64,000 nucleotides of DNA from UBA10649 sp963755335 (GCA_963755335.1 CAVWJW010000004.1:310001-374000), one strand, 5' to 3'. Positions 1 through 10,930 are shown, counted from the stretch's first letter. Notes: generated from the letters alone by a model not told the origin. Numbers and translations are program-made.

Positions 1-152
1 TCGGCGGCAAGGTCACCATGCTCGGCAACGTCGTTCAGACGACCTACGTCACCAACCTGCCGTTCGCAGCCGCCGTCGCGACCATCCCGGTCGTGATCGT
101 GCTGCTCTACCTGCTGGCCGTCCGTCGCTCGGGCGCGCTGGACAACTTGTAG
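1..152 (+). CDS. potB: ABC transporter permease, PotB type (3' end only)
   Basis: This is the last 49 codons of an inner-membrane permease; the gene begins before the window. The fragment has the typical PotB ending: a GG(K)xxMxGN motif just before the last loop, then one hydrophobic segment (about residues 24-42) and a short basic tail. It stops six bases before potC, so the two permeases were evidently one operon. By family it would form half of the membrane channel of a spermidine/putrescine or related importer. The substrate cannot be told from this fragment. Confidence 0.75.
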   Translation, partial: GGKVTMLGNVVQTTYVTNLPFAAAVATIPVVIVLLYLLAVRRSGALDNL

Positions 153-157
153 CCGTC

Positions 158-966
158 ATGTCCCTGTCCCGCACCACGCGCGTCGTGCTGACGCTGCTCG
201 CGCTCATCGCGTTCGCCTTCATCTACGTGCCGCTCGGCGTCATCCTCATCAACTCGTTCAGCACCGACAAGAACCTCACCTGGCCGCCGTCGGGCTTCAC
301 CACTGAGTGGTGGGGCAAGGCCATCGACAACGAGGGCATCCGCGATGCGCTCGTCACGTCGATCGGCGTGGGGATCGCGGCGACCCTGGTCGCGCATCGT
401 GCTCGGCACGCTGCTCGCGTTCGCGCTCGGTCGCTACTCCTTCTTCGGCCGCGAGTCGCTGTCGCTGCTGGTGATCCTGCCGATCGCCCTGCCCGGCATC
501 GTCACGGGCATCGCGCTCAACAACGTCTTCACCTCCTTCCTCGGCGGGCTCACCATCTGGACGCTGATCATCGGTCATGCGCACCTTCTGCATCGTCGTC
601 GTCTACAACAACGCCATCGCCCGGATCCGCCGGATGGGCGGCAGCGTCGAGGAGGCGTCGGCCGACCTCGGCGCCAGCGGCTGGACGACCTTCCGGCTGG
701 TGACCTTCCCGCTGATGCGCTCCGCGCTCGTCGCCGGCGCGATCCTGGCGTTCGGTCTGTCCTTCGACGAGATCATCGTGACCACGTTCACCGCGGGGCC
801 CGGCATCACGACCCTGCCGATCTGGATCTACCAGAACCTGTTCCGTCCCAACCAGGCACCGATCGTCAACGTGGTGGCTGCAGCCCTGGTCGTGATCAGC
901 GTCATCCCGATCTACGTCGCCCAGAAGTTCTCGAACGCGGACGAGCGGGGCGGCGGCCTCCTGTAG
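158..966 (+). CDS. potC: ABC transporter permease, PotC type (two frameshifts)
   Basis: Second permease of a polyamine-type ABC importer, about 268 residues when restored. The N-terminus is a membrane segment followed by a periplasmic loop. The central EAA loop (GGSVEEASADLGAS, about residues 160-175) is the site that docks on the ATPase. The reading frame is broken twice by one extra base, near 395 (after GTCGCG) and near 582 (GCG-C-ACC). Removing both gives one continuous PotC-like protein of normal length. The two extra bases look like sequence errors rather than decay, because all family residues on both sides are kept. Confidence 0.8.
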
Positions 967-987
967 GCGGTGCCGTCGCGGGCAGGC

Positions 988-1834
988 TCAGATCGAGACG
1001 ACTCCCTCGATGACGGTCGTGCACGCACCACCGATCCACACGTCGTCACCGATGTGCTGGGCGCGCACCCGTCCGGCCCGCCCGACGGACGACCCCTGGG
1101 CGGCCACGTAGTCATGAGGTGCCCGCTCCTCCGCGATGAGCCATTGGGCAAGGGCGGCGTTGAGGGATCCGGTCACGGGATCCTCCGCCATGCCATCGCC
1201 CTTCGGGAAGAAGGCGCGCACCTCGAAGTCGGTGTCTGAGCCAGCCGCCTCGGGCCCCACAACGCCCACGAAGAGGCCCTCGAGGACCTGGGTGTCCGGG
1301 CGAATGCTGCGGACAAGCTCGGCGCTGCGCACGAGCACGGCCTGCCAGGGCGGGCCGTTGTCGCACCACTGGTGGGCCACGACGTCGGACGGGGCCAGGC
1401 CCAGACCGCGCACGAGGAGGTCGACGCCCCGTTCGGACAGCGGGCCGCCGCGCAGGAGGGGCGGGGCGGCGAATGCCAACGTGGACCCGTCGCGTCGGAT
1501 GCGCACCAGCCCGGCCCCGCACTCCTGGACGATCACGTCCCCTCCGCCTCGGGGTGCCCCGCCGGCCGCCAGCCAGGCATGGCACGACCCGAGGGTCGGG
1601 TGGCCGGCGAACGGCAGCTCGCGTCCCGGGCAGAAGATCCGCAGCGCGTAGTCCGCTGCGGGATCGGTGGGAGGTCCCACGAAGGTGGCCTCCGACAGGT
1701 TCGTCCAGTCGGTGAACGCCTGCATCTGCGCGGTGGACAGCCCGGTCGAGTCGAGCACGACGGCAACGGGGTTGCCGAGGAACGGCTGGGCGGTGAAGAC
1801 GTCGACCTGCTGGAAGCGTCCGGGGGCGCGCCAT
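988..1834 (-). CDS. PhzF family isomerase/epimerase (one frameshift)
   Basis: Cytosolic protein of about 281 residues of the PhzF/diaminopimelate-epimerase fold. The N-terminus FQQVDVFTAQPFLGNPVAVV, the LPFAGHPTLGS motif and the AEDPVTGS motif near the C-terminus are diagnostic. The family glutamate of the N-terminal lobe lies in NLSEATF. The first codons are out of frame with the rest because of one extra C in a run at 1822-1826. Removing it starts the protein at ATG 1834 with MARPGRFQQVDVF. It is divergent from purF. Substrates of most PhzF homologues are unknown, and no phenazine genes are nearby, so no reaction is assigned. Confidence 0.8.
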
Positions 1835-1891
1835 GCCAGGAGACTATGCGGGCTGGTCGTCGGGGCCGAATGACCCGGTACCCTGTACCCC

Positions 1892-3452
1892 GTGCCACGT
1901 GGTGATGGTCTGCTCTCGCACGAGTTGCTGCCCGGCGAGAAGGGCCCCCAGGACGCCTGTGGCGTCTTCGGTGTCTGGGCACCCGGTGAAGAGGTCGCGA
2001 AACTGACCTACTTCGGGCTGTACGCCCTGCAGCACCGCGGCCAGGAGTCCGCCGGCATCGCGGTCAGCGACGGCTCGCACATCGTGGTCTACAAGGACAT
2101 GGGCCTCGTCTCGCAGGTCTTCACCGAGGCGAGCCTGGAGTCCCTCAAGGGCCATCTCGCCATCGGGCACACCCGATACTCGACCACCGGATCCAGCGTG
2201 TGGGAGAACGCCCAGCCGACGTTCCGGCAGACGGCCACGGGGCACCTGGCGTTCGGTCACAACGGCAACCTGACCAACATGCACGAGCTCAAGCGTCGGC
2301 TGGCCGACCTCAGCAGCGAGTCCGGGCGAACTTCCGCTGGGCGCCCGGATGCAGTCCACCAACGACACCGACACGCTCGCCGCGCTCATCGCGGCGCACC
2401 CCGAGCTCACCGTCGAGCAGGCCGCGATGCGGGAGCTGCCCCATGTGCGCGGCGCCTTCTCGCTGGTGTTCATGGACGACGACGCCCTGTACGGCGCGCG
2501 TGACCCGCAGGGCATCCGCCCGCTGGTCCTCGGCCGGCTCGAGCGCGGCTGGGTCATCGCGAGCGAGACCGCCGCACTCGACATCGTCGGCGCGTCCTTC
2601 GTGCGCGAGGTCGAGCCGGGCGAGCTGATCACGATCGATGAGAACGGCCTGCGTTCGCACCGGTTCGCCGAGGCGGATCCCAAGGGCTGCCTGTTCGAGT
2701 ACGTCTACCTGGCCCGCCCGGACACGTCCATCAGCGGTCGCGGCATCCAGACGGTCCGCGTCGAGACGGGCCGCCGTCTGGCGCGCGAGCACGCGGTCGA
2801 TGCCGACCTCGTCATCCCCGTGCCCGAGAGCGGGCGGTACGCCGCCATCGGCTACGCCCAGGAGTCCGGCATCCCCTTCGCCGAGGGGCTGGTGAAGAAC
2901 TCCTACGTGGGCCGCACCTTCATCCAGCCCAGCCAGACGATCCGGCAGCTGGGCATCCGGCTCAAGCTCAACCCGCTGCGCGACGTGATCGCGGGCAAGC
3001 GGCTGATCGTGGTCGACGACTCGATCGTGCGCGGCAACACGCAGCGCGCCCTGGTGCGCATGCTCCGCGAGGCCGGCGCCCGCGAGGTCCACGTGCGGAT
3101 CTCCAGCCCGCCGGTGAAGTGGCCGTGCTTCTACGGCATCGACTTCGCCAGCCGGGCCGAGCTGATCGCCAATGGCCTGACGACCGACGAGATCTGCACG
3201 TCGATCGGCGCGGACTCGCTGGCCTACGTCGACCTCGACGAGCTCATCGAGGCGACGACCATCGACAAGGATCGACTCTGCCGCGCCTGCTTCGACGGCA
3301 TCTACCCGGTCGAACTGCCGGAGCCCGAGCTTCTCGGCAAGCACGTTCTCGAGGGCATCGAGCGACGCGCCGTGGCCGGGGCGTCTGCCGACGCCGAGGG
3401 CGTGGCCACTCTGCTGGGCGGCGGAGCGTCCGACGCGCTGGACCGCCCGTGA
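1892..3452 (+). CDS. purF: amidophosphoribosyltransferase (one frameshift)
   Basis: First committed enzyme of purine synthesis: it converts PRPP and glutamine to phosphoribosylamine. The restored protein is about 519 residues. After a short propeptide comes DACGVFG, whose cysteine is the Ntn-hydrolase nucleophile. The PRPP loop VVDDSIVRGNT is near residue 375, and CRACFDGIYP near the C-terminus supplies cysteines of the Bacillus-type [4Fe-4S] enzyme. One extra G near 2324 shifts the frame; without it the text reads SGELPLGARMQSTND. The start is GTG 1892. The stop overlaps the purM start (GTGA), so the two genes are translationally coupled. Confidence 0.93.
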
Positions 3453-4553
3453 CGCAGGGTGCTACCGAGGGGGCGTCGTACGCCGCCGCCGGGGTCGACG
3501 TCGAGGCGGGCGAGCGAGCGGTAGCGCTCATGCGGGCCTCCGTGGCAGCAGCCCAGCGACCGGAGGTCGTCGGTGACTTCGGCGGCTTCGCGGGCCTCTT
3601 CGACATCTCCTCTTTCACGCGGATGACCCGGCCGCTGCTGGCGACCTCGACCGACGGCGTCGGCACGAAGATCGCCGTCGCCCGGGCGATGGACGTGCAC
3701 GACACGATCGGCATCGACCTCGTCGCGATGGTCATGGACGACCTCGTGGTGTGCGGCGCTGAGCCGCTGTTCATGACCGACTACATCGCCGTCGGGTCGG
3801 TCGTGCCCGAGCGCATCGCGGCCATCGTCTCCGGCATCGCGAACGGCTGCCAGCAGGCCGGGTGCGCGCTGGTCGGCGGCGAGACGGCCGAGCACCCCGG
3901 GCTCATGGCGCCCGACGAGTACGACGTGGCCGGCGCAGGCACGGGCGTGGTCGACGCAGACGGACCTGCTCGGGGCCGAGCGCGTGCGCGTCGGAGACGC
4001 GGTGATCGCCATGCAGTCCTCGGGACTGCACTCCAACGGCTATTCGCTGGCCCGCTATGTCCTGCTCGGCGACGCCGGGCCCGGCCTGCACGCGCACCTT
4101 CCTGAGCTCGGCCGCACGGTGGGCGAGGAGCTGCTCGAGCCGACGCGGATCTATGCCAAGGACTGCCTCGCCCTCACCGCCGCCGTCGACGTGCACGCCA
4201 TCAGCCATGTCACCGGGGGCGGGCTCGCCGCGAACCTCGCGAGGGTGCTGCCAGTCGACGTGGCCGTCGACATCGATCGGTCGACGTGGGCGCCGCACGC
4301 GGTCTTCGACGTCATCGGAGGGATCGGCCGGGTCGACGTCGCCGACATGGAGCGCACCTTCAACATGGGCGTGGGGATGGTCGCCGTCGTGGCGGCAGCG
4401 GAAGCCGACGCGGCGATCGCGCTGCTTGCCGGACGGGGCCTGGCGGCCTGGTCGTGCGGAACCGTGCGGGAGCGACGGGACGGGGAGCATGGCGATGCCG
4501 AGGCCAAGGGCGGCCAGGGTGGCGCAGTGTCGCTGGTCTCAGCGCACCGCTAG
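3449..4553 (+). CDS. purM: phosphoribosylformylglycinamidine cyclo-ligase (one frameshift)
   Basis: Fifth step of purine synthesis: ATP-dependent ring closure of FGAM to AIR. The restored protein is about 367 residues. The family motifs DGVGTK, MVMDDLVVCGAEPLF and GGETAEHPG are present in order. The GTG start overlaps the purF stop by four bases. One extra G near 3962 (GACG-GACC) breaks the frame; removing it reads VVDADDLLGAERVRVGD. The C-terminal AIRS_C half continues to the stop at 4553. The pair purF-purM next to DUF3073 is a common actinobacterial arrangement. Confidence 0.93.
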
Positions 4554-4559
4554 GACGAA

Positions 4560-4797
4560 CTAGCGCGCGGCCGAGGCCTCGCCGTCCTGCTCGTCGTCGT
4601 AGTACTTCGCATACGGGTCGTCCGCGTACGGATCCTCGACCACGTCGTACGTCTCGTCGAGTGGCTCGGGGACCGCCGACATGCCCGCTGTCCCCCGCAA
4701 GTTCTGCCTGCAGACGGTCGAAATCGGTCTGCGGCCCGCCGTATTTCAACTCGCGAGCGACCTTCGTCTGCTTGGCCTTGGCACGGCCGCGCCCCAT
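4560..4797 (-). CDS. DUF3073 protein (one frameshift)
   Basis: Small acidic cytosolic protein of about 78 residues. The N-terminus MGRGRAKAKQTKVARELKY matches the DUF3073 family, which is found almost only in actinobacteria. The C-terminal half is rich in Asp, Glu and Tyr (DDPYAKYYDDEQDGE). The second half lies one base out of frame because of one extra base in the run at 4684-4686; removing it gives a protein of normal length. It converges on purM with only six bases between the stops. Its function is unknown. Confidence 0.8.
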
Positions 4798-4949
4798 GGC
4801 TCGACCCCCTCATCCGGGACCCCGCCCGGCTAGCAGTGGACAGTTCGGGCGTTTCCGCCCTTGCCTGGGGGAAACGCAATAACGGAAGAGTACCTGCTCC
4901 CGCGGACCTTGGTGGCGAGTGCCCCGCCGATGACCACCGCACAGTCCGC

Positions 4950-6039
4950 TCAGTCGGCAGGGCCTCGGGCGATCCGCTCCTCGGCCTCCTGCTCCGCCGC
5001 CACGACCGGGGTGACACCCTCCGCCTGGGCGCCGGGCGAGCACCCGCGCCGTGGTGTCGAAGACCCGAGCCGTGCGTGCCCTCGCGCGGTCGAGGTCGCA
5101 GCCGACCAGCTCCTCGGCCACCTGGATCACGCCACCGCAGTTGACCATGAAGTCGGGCGTGTACACGATGCCGCGCTGCTGCAGCAGGTCGGCGACCGCG
5201 GGGGTCGCCAACTGGTTGTTCGCCCCGCCGCAGACGAGCCGGGCCGTGATCCGCGGCACGAGGTCCACGGTGAGGAAGCCGCCCAGCGCGTTCGGGGACA
5301 GGATGTCGAGCGGCTCGTCGATGAGGGCATCGGAGGTGTCGCGGAACTGCACGTGGGGATGCTGGGCCCGCACGGCGGCGCGGGCCTCTTCGCCTCGGTC
5401 CACCGTGATGACCTCGGCGCCGGCCTCGGCGAGATGCCCGATGAGTCGGCCGCCGACCTTGCCGGCCCCGACCACCCCGACCCGGCGGCCCGCCAGATCG
5501 GGGCTGCCCCACACCGCCTCGGCCCCTGCGCGCATCCCCTGGAACACGCCGAAGGCGGTGAGGATCCCGGAGTCGCCGACCCCGCCCTTGGCGGGCGATC
5601 GCCCGGTCGTCCAGCGGCAGACCTCGCCGATCACGTCCATGTCCTGCACCGACATGCCGACGTCGCCGGCGGTGACGTACCGGCCGCCCAGCGACTCGAC
5701 GAGCTGCCCGTAGGCGTGCAGGAGCTCGATCGGCTTGTGCTCGGGGTCGGCGACGATGACCGCCTTTCCGCCGCCGTGGTCGAGCCCCGCGAGGGCGTTC
5801 TTGTAGGTCATCGCCCTGGACAGGCGAAGGGCGTCGGCGTAGGCGGCGGCCCCGGGATCGGGTGCGTCCGCATAAGCCGACATGCGGGTGCCCCCCAGGG
5901 CGGGGCCCAATCTGGTGGAGTGGACGGCTATGGCGATCCGCACCCCGGAGCGCTCCGCGACGACGACTTCCTCATGTCCGGCGAAGTTCTGCCATGGATT
6001 TCCGTTGTCGACCCCATTGATGTGTGACACGTCACTCAC
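4950..6039 (-). CDS. leucine/valine dehydrogenase, Glu/Leu/Phe/Val family (one frameshift)
   Basis: NAD-dependent oxidative deaminase of branched-chain amino acids, about 362 residues when restored. The N-terminal domain has the catalytic-lysine region YKNALAGLDHGGGKAVI (about residues 79-95). The Rossmann domain has GVVGAGKVGGRL near residue 190 and SPNALGG near 250. One extra base in the run at 5026-5028 moves the last 25 codons out of frame; restored, they read AEGVTPVVAAEQEAEERIARG and stop at 4950. The gene diverges from bldC. Leucine and valine specificity cannot be separated here. Confidence 0.88.
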
Positions 6040-6196
6040 CCTAGATCCGGTGGGGGTAGTGAACGGATAAAAAGTGGCTAATAGGGATATTTGCGGTTGC
6101 GACCCGGTTGGTCAGGTGCGACAGTCACATATCGGAGTAATTAGGACGCCCCTCGAAACATCGGGGGCGCCGGGGGAACGTCGCCAAGGAGGTCAC

Positions 6197-6415
6197 ATGT
6201 CCGCGCACAGCACGGAGGCTGAGCATCTACTCACTCCCGCTGAAGTAGCAGCCCTGTTCCGGGTTGACCCGAAAACGGTCACTCGCTGGGCCAAGGCCGG
6301 CAAGCTGACGAGTATTCGCACGTTGGGCGGGCACCGTCGCTACCGTTCGGCCGAAGTGCACGCGCTGCTCGACGCGCATGCGCCCATGCAATACGACGTG
6401 TCGGCCGCTGGCTGA
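6197..6415 (+). CDS. bldC: BldC-type MerR-like DNA-binding regulator
   Basis: A 72-residue DNA-binding protein that is a stand-alone MerR-type winged helix. The segment LLTPAEVAALFRVDPKTVTR is followed by WAKAGKLTSIRTLGGHRRYR, which is the near-invariant BldC core. In Streptomyces, BldC delays sporulation by binding tandem direct repeats. It has no effector domain. ATG 6197 is chosen because a perfect AAGGAGG site lies at 6186-6192. It is monocistronic, with a strong terminator right after it. Confidence 0.93.
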   Translation: MSAHSTEAEHLLTPAEVAALFRVDPKTVTRWAKAGKLTSIRTLGGHRRYRSAEVHALLDAHAPMQYDVSAAG

Positions 6416-6425
6416 TGCATTGCTT

Positions 6426-6451
6426 GACGAGGGCCCGCAAGGGCCCTCGTC
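6426..6451 (+). terminator. intrinsic terminator after bldC
   Basis: Perfect 11-bp inverted repeat GACGAGGGCCC / GGGCCCTCGTC with a four-base GCAA loop, ten bases past the bldC stop. No long U-run follows, which is usual in high-GC actinobacteria. Confidence 0.8.
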
Positions 6452-6504
6452 CATTACGGTAGGCGCATGCTCGTCATGGCGCTCCCCGCGGATTCGGTGC
6501 GGGT

Positions 6505-7266
6505 GTGAGCGATCCCGTCTACCGGCCCATCGTCTTCGCCGCCCGTTCTGTCTTCGCCGGACTCGGCTTGCACCTGGATGTCGTGGGCAGCGAGAACATC
6601 CCGCGAACCGGCGGCGCGATCCTCGCGGTGAATCACACGAGCTACCTCGACTTCGCCCTCGGCGGCATCCCCGCCGACAAGGTCGGGCACCGGCTGGTGC
6701 GCTTCATGGCGAAGGACGGCATCTTCAAGCATCCGGTGGCGGGTCCGCTGATGCGGGGAATGAAGCACATCCCGGTCGACCGTGACGCCGGTTCCGCGGC
6801 GTTCCGCGACGCGGTGGCCGCGCTCAAGGCCGGCGAGCTGGTCGGTGTCTTCCCCGAGGCGACGATGAGCCGCTCGTTCGAGATCAAGGAGATCAAGAAC
6901 GGGGCGGTGCGCATGGCCCGGGCGGCCAACGTCCCGCTCATCCCGATGATCATCTTCGGCGGGCAACGGGTCCTGTCGTACGGGGTCAAGGACTTCTCCC
7001 GTGGCAAGACGATCTGCATCACCGTCGGAGAGCCGCTGCCCGTTCCCAAGGGCGCCGATGTCGACGACATCACCGCACAGCTGCACGCCCGGATGGCCGC
7101 GCTCCTCGACGAGACAATCGATCGCTACCCCGACAAGCCGCTGGGCGCATGGTGGATCCCCAAGCGCCGTGGCGGCAGCGCGCCCACCCCGGACGAGGCC
7201 CTGCAGATCGAGGACCGCGTCCGCGAGGAGAAGGCGGCGAAGCGCGCGGCCGAGGGCAAGAAGTAG
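6505..7266 (+). CDS. plsC: 1-acyl-sn-glycerol-3-phosphate acyltransferase (PlsC family)
   Basis: Membrane-associated acyltransferase of 253 residues that would acylate lysophosphatidic acid in phospholipid synthesis. The catalytic HX4D motif is NHTSYLD (about residues 38-44). The acceptor-binding motif is FPEATMS (about 118-124), followed by the usual hydrophobic VPLIPMIIFGG strand. The C-terminus carries an Arg/Lys/Glu-rich tail. The start is GTG 6505; no in-frame ATG fits better. PlsC and other lysophospholipid acyltransferases are hard to separate by sequence. Confidence 0.85.
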   Translation: MSDPVYRPIVFAARSVFAGLGLHLDVVGSENIPRTGGAILAVNHTSYLDFALGGIPADKVGHRLVRFMAKDGIFKHPVAGPLMRGMKHIPVDRDAGSAAFRDAVAALKAGELVGVFPEATMSRSFEIKEIKNGAVRMARAANVPLIPMIIFGGQRVLSYGVKDFSRGKTICITVGEPLPVPKGADVDDITAQLHARMAALLDETIDRYPDKPLGAWWIPKRRGGSAPTPDEALQIEDRVREEKAAKRAAEGKK

Positions 7267-7272
7267 CCGTAC

Positions 7273-8989
7273 CTACCCGGATGCGTTCTGGCACGGCTTC
7301 GTTACTTCGGGTGCCGGACGAGCCACTGCTCGTAGTACTGCCACCGCGGTCGGCAGGGTCGGGAAGATGTGGTGGTACCCGATGCGCTCGGCGACCCCGT
7401 GCCGGCTCATCTCGTCCATGGTCTCGCGCTTGACCCGCACCAGCGCGAGCACGATGCCGTCGTGCTCGCAGAACTGACGGACCTCCTCGAGGGCGTCCAG
7501 TCCGGTGATGTCGACCTCGGTGTTGCCCTCCATGTTGAGCAGGAACCAGCGGGCCGCCGGACGGGCCTCCTCGATCGCCTCCCGGCACTGCTTGGCGAAG
7601 TGCTCGGCGTTGGCGAAGAACAGCGGTGAGTCGTAACGGAACACGACCAGTCCGGGGATCTGGCGCTGACTCGGGGTAGTCGCCGACGTCGTGCCAGCCG
7701 GCGATCCCTGGACTCTGGCCGAGGACGGCGTTGTGGGGACGAGCGACCCGGGTGAGCAGCTCGATGACGGAGATGGCCACCGCCGCAAGGACGCCGTAGA
7801 GGATGTCGAAGAGGAGCACTCCGGCGAACGCGGCGATCGCCAGCAGGAACTCGCGCCGGCGGAACGCCCACAGCCGGCGGAACTCCGCGATGTCGATCAG
7901 TCGGATGGCCGCGTAGACGACCAGGCCGCCGAGGGCGGCGGCGGGGAACGCGGAGATGACGTTGGCGAACAGCAGCGTCGAGACGATCACCAGGCCCGCG
8001 GCCACCAGCGAGTACAGCTGGGATCGAGCCCCGCTCGCCTCCGCGATGACCGTCCTGCTCGCACTCGAGCTGACCGGGAAGCCCGACACCAGCGACGAGC
8101 CGAGGTTGGCGGCGCCCATGGCCAGGAACTCCTGGTTGTTGTGGACGCGATGGCGGTGCCGACCGGCGAAGACGCGAGCGGAGAGGATGTTGTCCGTGTA
8201 GCCGACCACGAAGATGCCCAGTGCCGGCAGCAGCATCGTCGGCAGGTCGCCGTTCGACAGGGCGGGCAGACCCAGGGTCGGCACGGCCAGGCCGATGTCG
8301 CCGACGGTGGTGATGCCGTCGGCGGTCAGGTCGAACACTGCGACCACTGCGGTCGCCAGGAGCATGACGAACAGCGGGATGGGCAGCCTGGGGAACCGTG
8401 GCGTGAGCCACAGCAGGAGGCCGGCGACGCCCAAGCCCATCGCAACGGTGGGCCACGAGACCCCATGAGCCGACGCGTTGGCGACGAAGCTGCGCAGCAC
8501 CTCGAGGAACGTGTCGCCGGCCGTCGCGACTCCTGTGATCTTGCCCAGCTGGCTGGCGATCATGATGACCGCGACCCCGGCCATGTAGCCGGTGAGCACC
8601 GGCTTGGACAGCAGGTCGCCGATGAAGCCGAGCCGCAGGACGTAGCCCAGGACGGCGTAGCAGCCGACGAGGAAGGCGAGCAGTGCCGCGAGGGCGGCAT
8701 AGTGCGAGGGGTTCCCTGCCGCCATCGGTGCCAGTACGGCGGCCGTCAGGAGGGCAGTCGTGGATTCGGGGCCCACCGACAGGAGCCGGGAGGAGCCGAC
8801 CAGGGCGTAGATGGTCATCGTCACGACCACGACCCACAGGCCGGTCTGGGCCGGCAGGCCCGCCAGCGTCGAGTAGGCCATCACCTGGGGGATCAGGTAG
8901 GCCGTGACGGTGAGCCCGCCGAGCAGGTCGCCGCGCAGGTCGCGCCGGTCGTAGTGCAGCAGCCTCTGCACTCCGATGTGCCCGCTCAC
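7273..8989 (-). CDS. SulP family anion transporter with STAS domain (one frameshift)
   Basis: Inner-membrane anion permease of about 571 residues. The N-terminal signature GDLLGGLTVTAYLIPQVMAY and roughly ten to twelve hydrophobic segments are followed by a cytosolic STAS domain (about residues 440-560) with FFANAEHF and NTEVDITGLDALEE. One extra base near 7662 separates the membrane part from STAS; removing it joins VGDYPESAQIPGLVVF. The GTG start at 8989 is chosen because it precedes the conserved core and leaves a short divergent gap to the DinB gene. Sulfate or bicarbonate are the usual substrates. It is not adjacent to the sulfur locus. Confidence 0.85.
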
Positions 8990-9025
8990 GCTCCCCACGG
9001 TAGGCCCAACCCGTACCGTTGCGGG

Positions 9026-9559
9026 ATGGATATTCCCCCCGACACGAAGGACTGGACGTGGGTCCTTCAGGAGCCCTGTCCGGAGTGTGGTTTCGATACT
9101 GCAGCCCCCGAGCGAGCCGACCTGGCGGGACTGGTCGTCGAGGTGTCCGATCGCTGGCGCGCGACGATGACCGACCGGCCGGACGTGGCCGCCCGACCCG
9201 AGCCGGTCGTGTGGTCGCCGCTGGAGTACGCGTGCCACGTGCGCGACGTGTTCGCCCTTGCGACGTATCGAGTTGGGCTCATGATCGGTGAGGACGATCC
9301 GCAGTTCGCCAACTGGGATCAGGACGCGACCGCGATCGAGGACGACTACGCGGCGCAGGACCCGGCCGTCGTCGTCGACGACCTGTCAGCACGGGCAGGC
9401 GAGTTCTCCAATTCGTTGGCTGCGGTCGCCGGAGATGACTGGGATCGGCGTGGCCGTCGAAGTGACGGAGCGGTGTTCACGGTCGAGTCGTTCGCGCGCT
9501 ACCTGCTGCACGACCCGATCCATCACCTCACCGATGTAACCCGGACTTCGTGGGCTTAG
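9026..9559 (+). CDS. DinB-like metal-binding four-helix-bundle protein
   Basis: Cytosolic protein of 177 residues. WSPLEYACHVRDVF (about residues 70-83) and a late LLHDPIHHLTDV (about 160-171) supply the three histidines of the DinB/MDMPI metal site. The N-terminal CPECGFD looks like a small extra metal knuckle. Family members often act as thiol-dependent S-transferases, for example with mycothiol, but the substrate here is unknown. The 3' end overlaps the convergent nuclease gene by 32 bases. Confidence 0.75.
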   Translation: MDIPPDTKDWTWVLQEPCPECGFDTAAPERADLAGLVVEVSDRWRATMTDRPDVAARPEPVVWSPLEYACHVRDVFALATYRVGLMIGEDDPQFANWDQDATAIEDDYAAQDPAVVVDDLSARAGEFSNSLAAVAGDDWDRRGRRSDGAVFTVESFARYLLHDPIHHLTDVTRTSWA

Positions 9560-10865
9560 ACCAGTGCACGTCGCTGATGAGCACGTTCTTGTTGGACAGC
9601 AGTTGGACGGCGTCCTTCGCGTCGTTGAGAAGAGTCGACGACTGGCCCCAGTACTGAGTCGTCGCGGTGGCGCTTCCGTGTCCGATGCGCACGGTCACTG
9701 ACTGCCCGGGCGCGATCGTGGTGTTGGCCATGAAGGGGTAGGTCGACGCGGTGCGGCGAAGGTAGTAGCCGTCGAGGAGCACGGTCGTCGTCCCGACGTT
9801 CTTCACCTGCACGAACTCCTCGTTTGCCCGCTTGGCCAGCACCTTCAGGCGGGACTTGGCGTTCACGCGGGCGATGACGAGCTTGCCCTGCAGCGGGTCG
9901 GTGCAGTTCTCCAGGCACGGGTACTCGTCGTAGAAGCGGATGGCCGTCTTGCGGTCGAGCAGGTACGCACCGTCGCCGAGGTACTTGGAGTCCTCGGTGT
10001 TCGGGAAGAGCGGCACGGTGGAGTTGATGTAGAGGTCGTGCGGGTCGGGCTCTCCGTTCGCCCACACGCCGACGTGCACCACGCGGAAGTCCCCGGGGGG
10101 AAGGACGCTGCCGGTCGGGAAGTAGAACCACGATGTGAGGCTGGAGTCTCGCAGCAGCCAGCCGGTGAGATCGACGGTGCTGGTCCCGACGTTGCGCACC
10201 ACCACGAACTCGCCGTTCGGGTTCGCGTTGTCGATGCCGGGGGCGTCCCAGCTCACGACGACGCTGATCTTCGCGTCGGGCTGCTCCAGCGGGCCGCAGT
10301 AGGTGGGAGTCCAGAGTCCACGGCCGGCAGCCTGCGCCTGGTCGATGAGGACGCGGTACGGATACGACAGGGCGGCCTCCTCGTCGAGCGCGAACCACAT
10401 GGCCAGTCCCGACGAGGCGATCACGGCCTGGACGTCGATGTCGTACTGCTGGGTGGCCGGGTTGAAGGCGAACACGTAGCGGAGCGAGCGGCCGCGGTTC
10501 GCGGAGTCGTGGCTCGCGGCGCGTAGCTGCACGCGGGTGCCGGGCGGCAGGATGGCCTCCAGCTGGTGCCAAGCCTCGATGCCTCCGCACATGTTCTTGT
10601 CGAAGTGGATGTTGTTGAAGCCGGTGACCTCAGGGGTGTTCACCCCGAGCAGCCGGATCTTCTCCTCGACGTTGGTGCCGTCCTCGACGAACTTCAGGGT
10701 GTCGCCATCGACGGCCACGACCACCCGGCCGGTCTCCTGGATCGGGATGTCGCTGTACGACGCGCCCGTGCCGCCGCTCCCCGCCGCTCCCGCGGGCGAG
10801 ATGAGGGCGCACGACAGCGCGGCGGCAATGACCGCCCCGGTGAGGCCCCGAACCGACACGCGCAT
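9528..10865 (-). CDS. secreted thermonuclease-like protein with lamin-tail domains
   Basis: Exported protein of 445 residues. It has a signal peptide (residues 1-28, cleaving after SPAGAA). The SNase-like domain (about 45-200) includes VVAVDGDTLKF and IRLLGVNTPEV. Two lamin-tail (LTD) beta-sandwich domains follow, at about 205-300 and 340-440; the first has NPNGEFVVVRNVGTSTVDLTGW. Such architectures are seen in extracellular nucleases. The usual catalytic Arg-Glu-Arg set of staphylococcal nuclease is only partly visible, so activity is not certain. It overlaps the DinB gene tail to tail. Confidence 0.8.
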   Translation of the reverse strand: MRVSVRGLTGAVIAAALSCALISPAGAAGSGGTGASYSDIPIQETGRVVVAVDGDTLKFVEDGTNVEEKIRLLGVNTPEVTGFNNIHFDKNMCGGIEAWHQLEAILPPGTRVQLRAASHDSANRGRSLRYVFAFNPATQQYDIDVQAVIASSGLAMWFALDEEAALSYPYRVLIDQAQAAGRGLWTPTYCGPLEQPDAKISVVVSWDAPGIDNANPNGEFVVVRNVGTSTVDLTGWLLRDSSLTSWFYFPTGSVLPPGDFRVVHVGVWANGEPDPHDLYINSTVPLFPNTEDSKYLGDGAYLLDRKTAIRFYDEYPCLENCTDPLQGKLVIARVNAKSRLKVLAKRANEEFVQVKNVGTTTVLLDGYYLRRTASTYPFMANTTIAPGQSVTVRIGHGSATATTQYWGQSSTLLNDAKDAVQLLSNKNVLISDVHWSKPTKSGLHR

Positions 10866-10930
10866 CCGTACCCCTGAACCCGACCCGCCCGTCGCGCGCC
10901 GTTTCCTTCAGTATCGGCTGGCCGCCGTGG

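Noticed and set aside
7691..9559. Very long plus-strand open frame across the SulP gene
   Set aside because: It is the antisense shadow of a clear membrane transporter. Only its last 177 codons, the DinB-like gene, have a family and a proper start.
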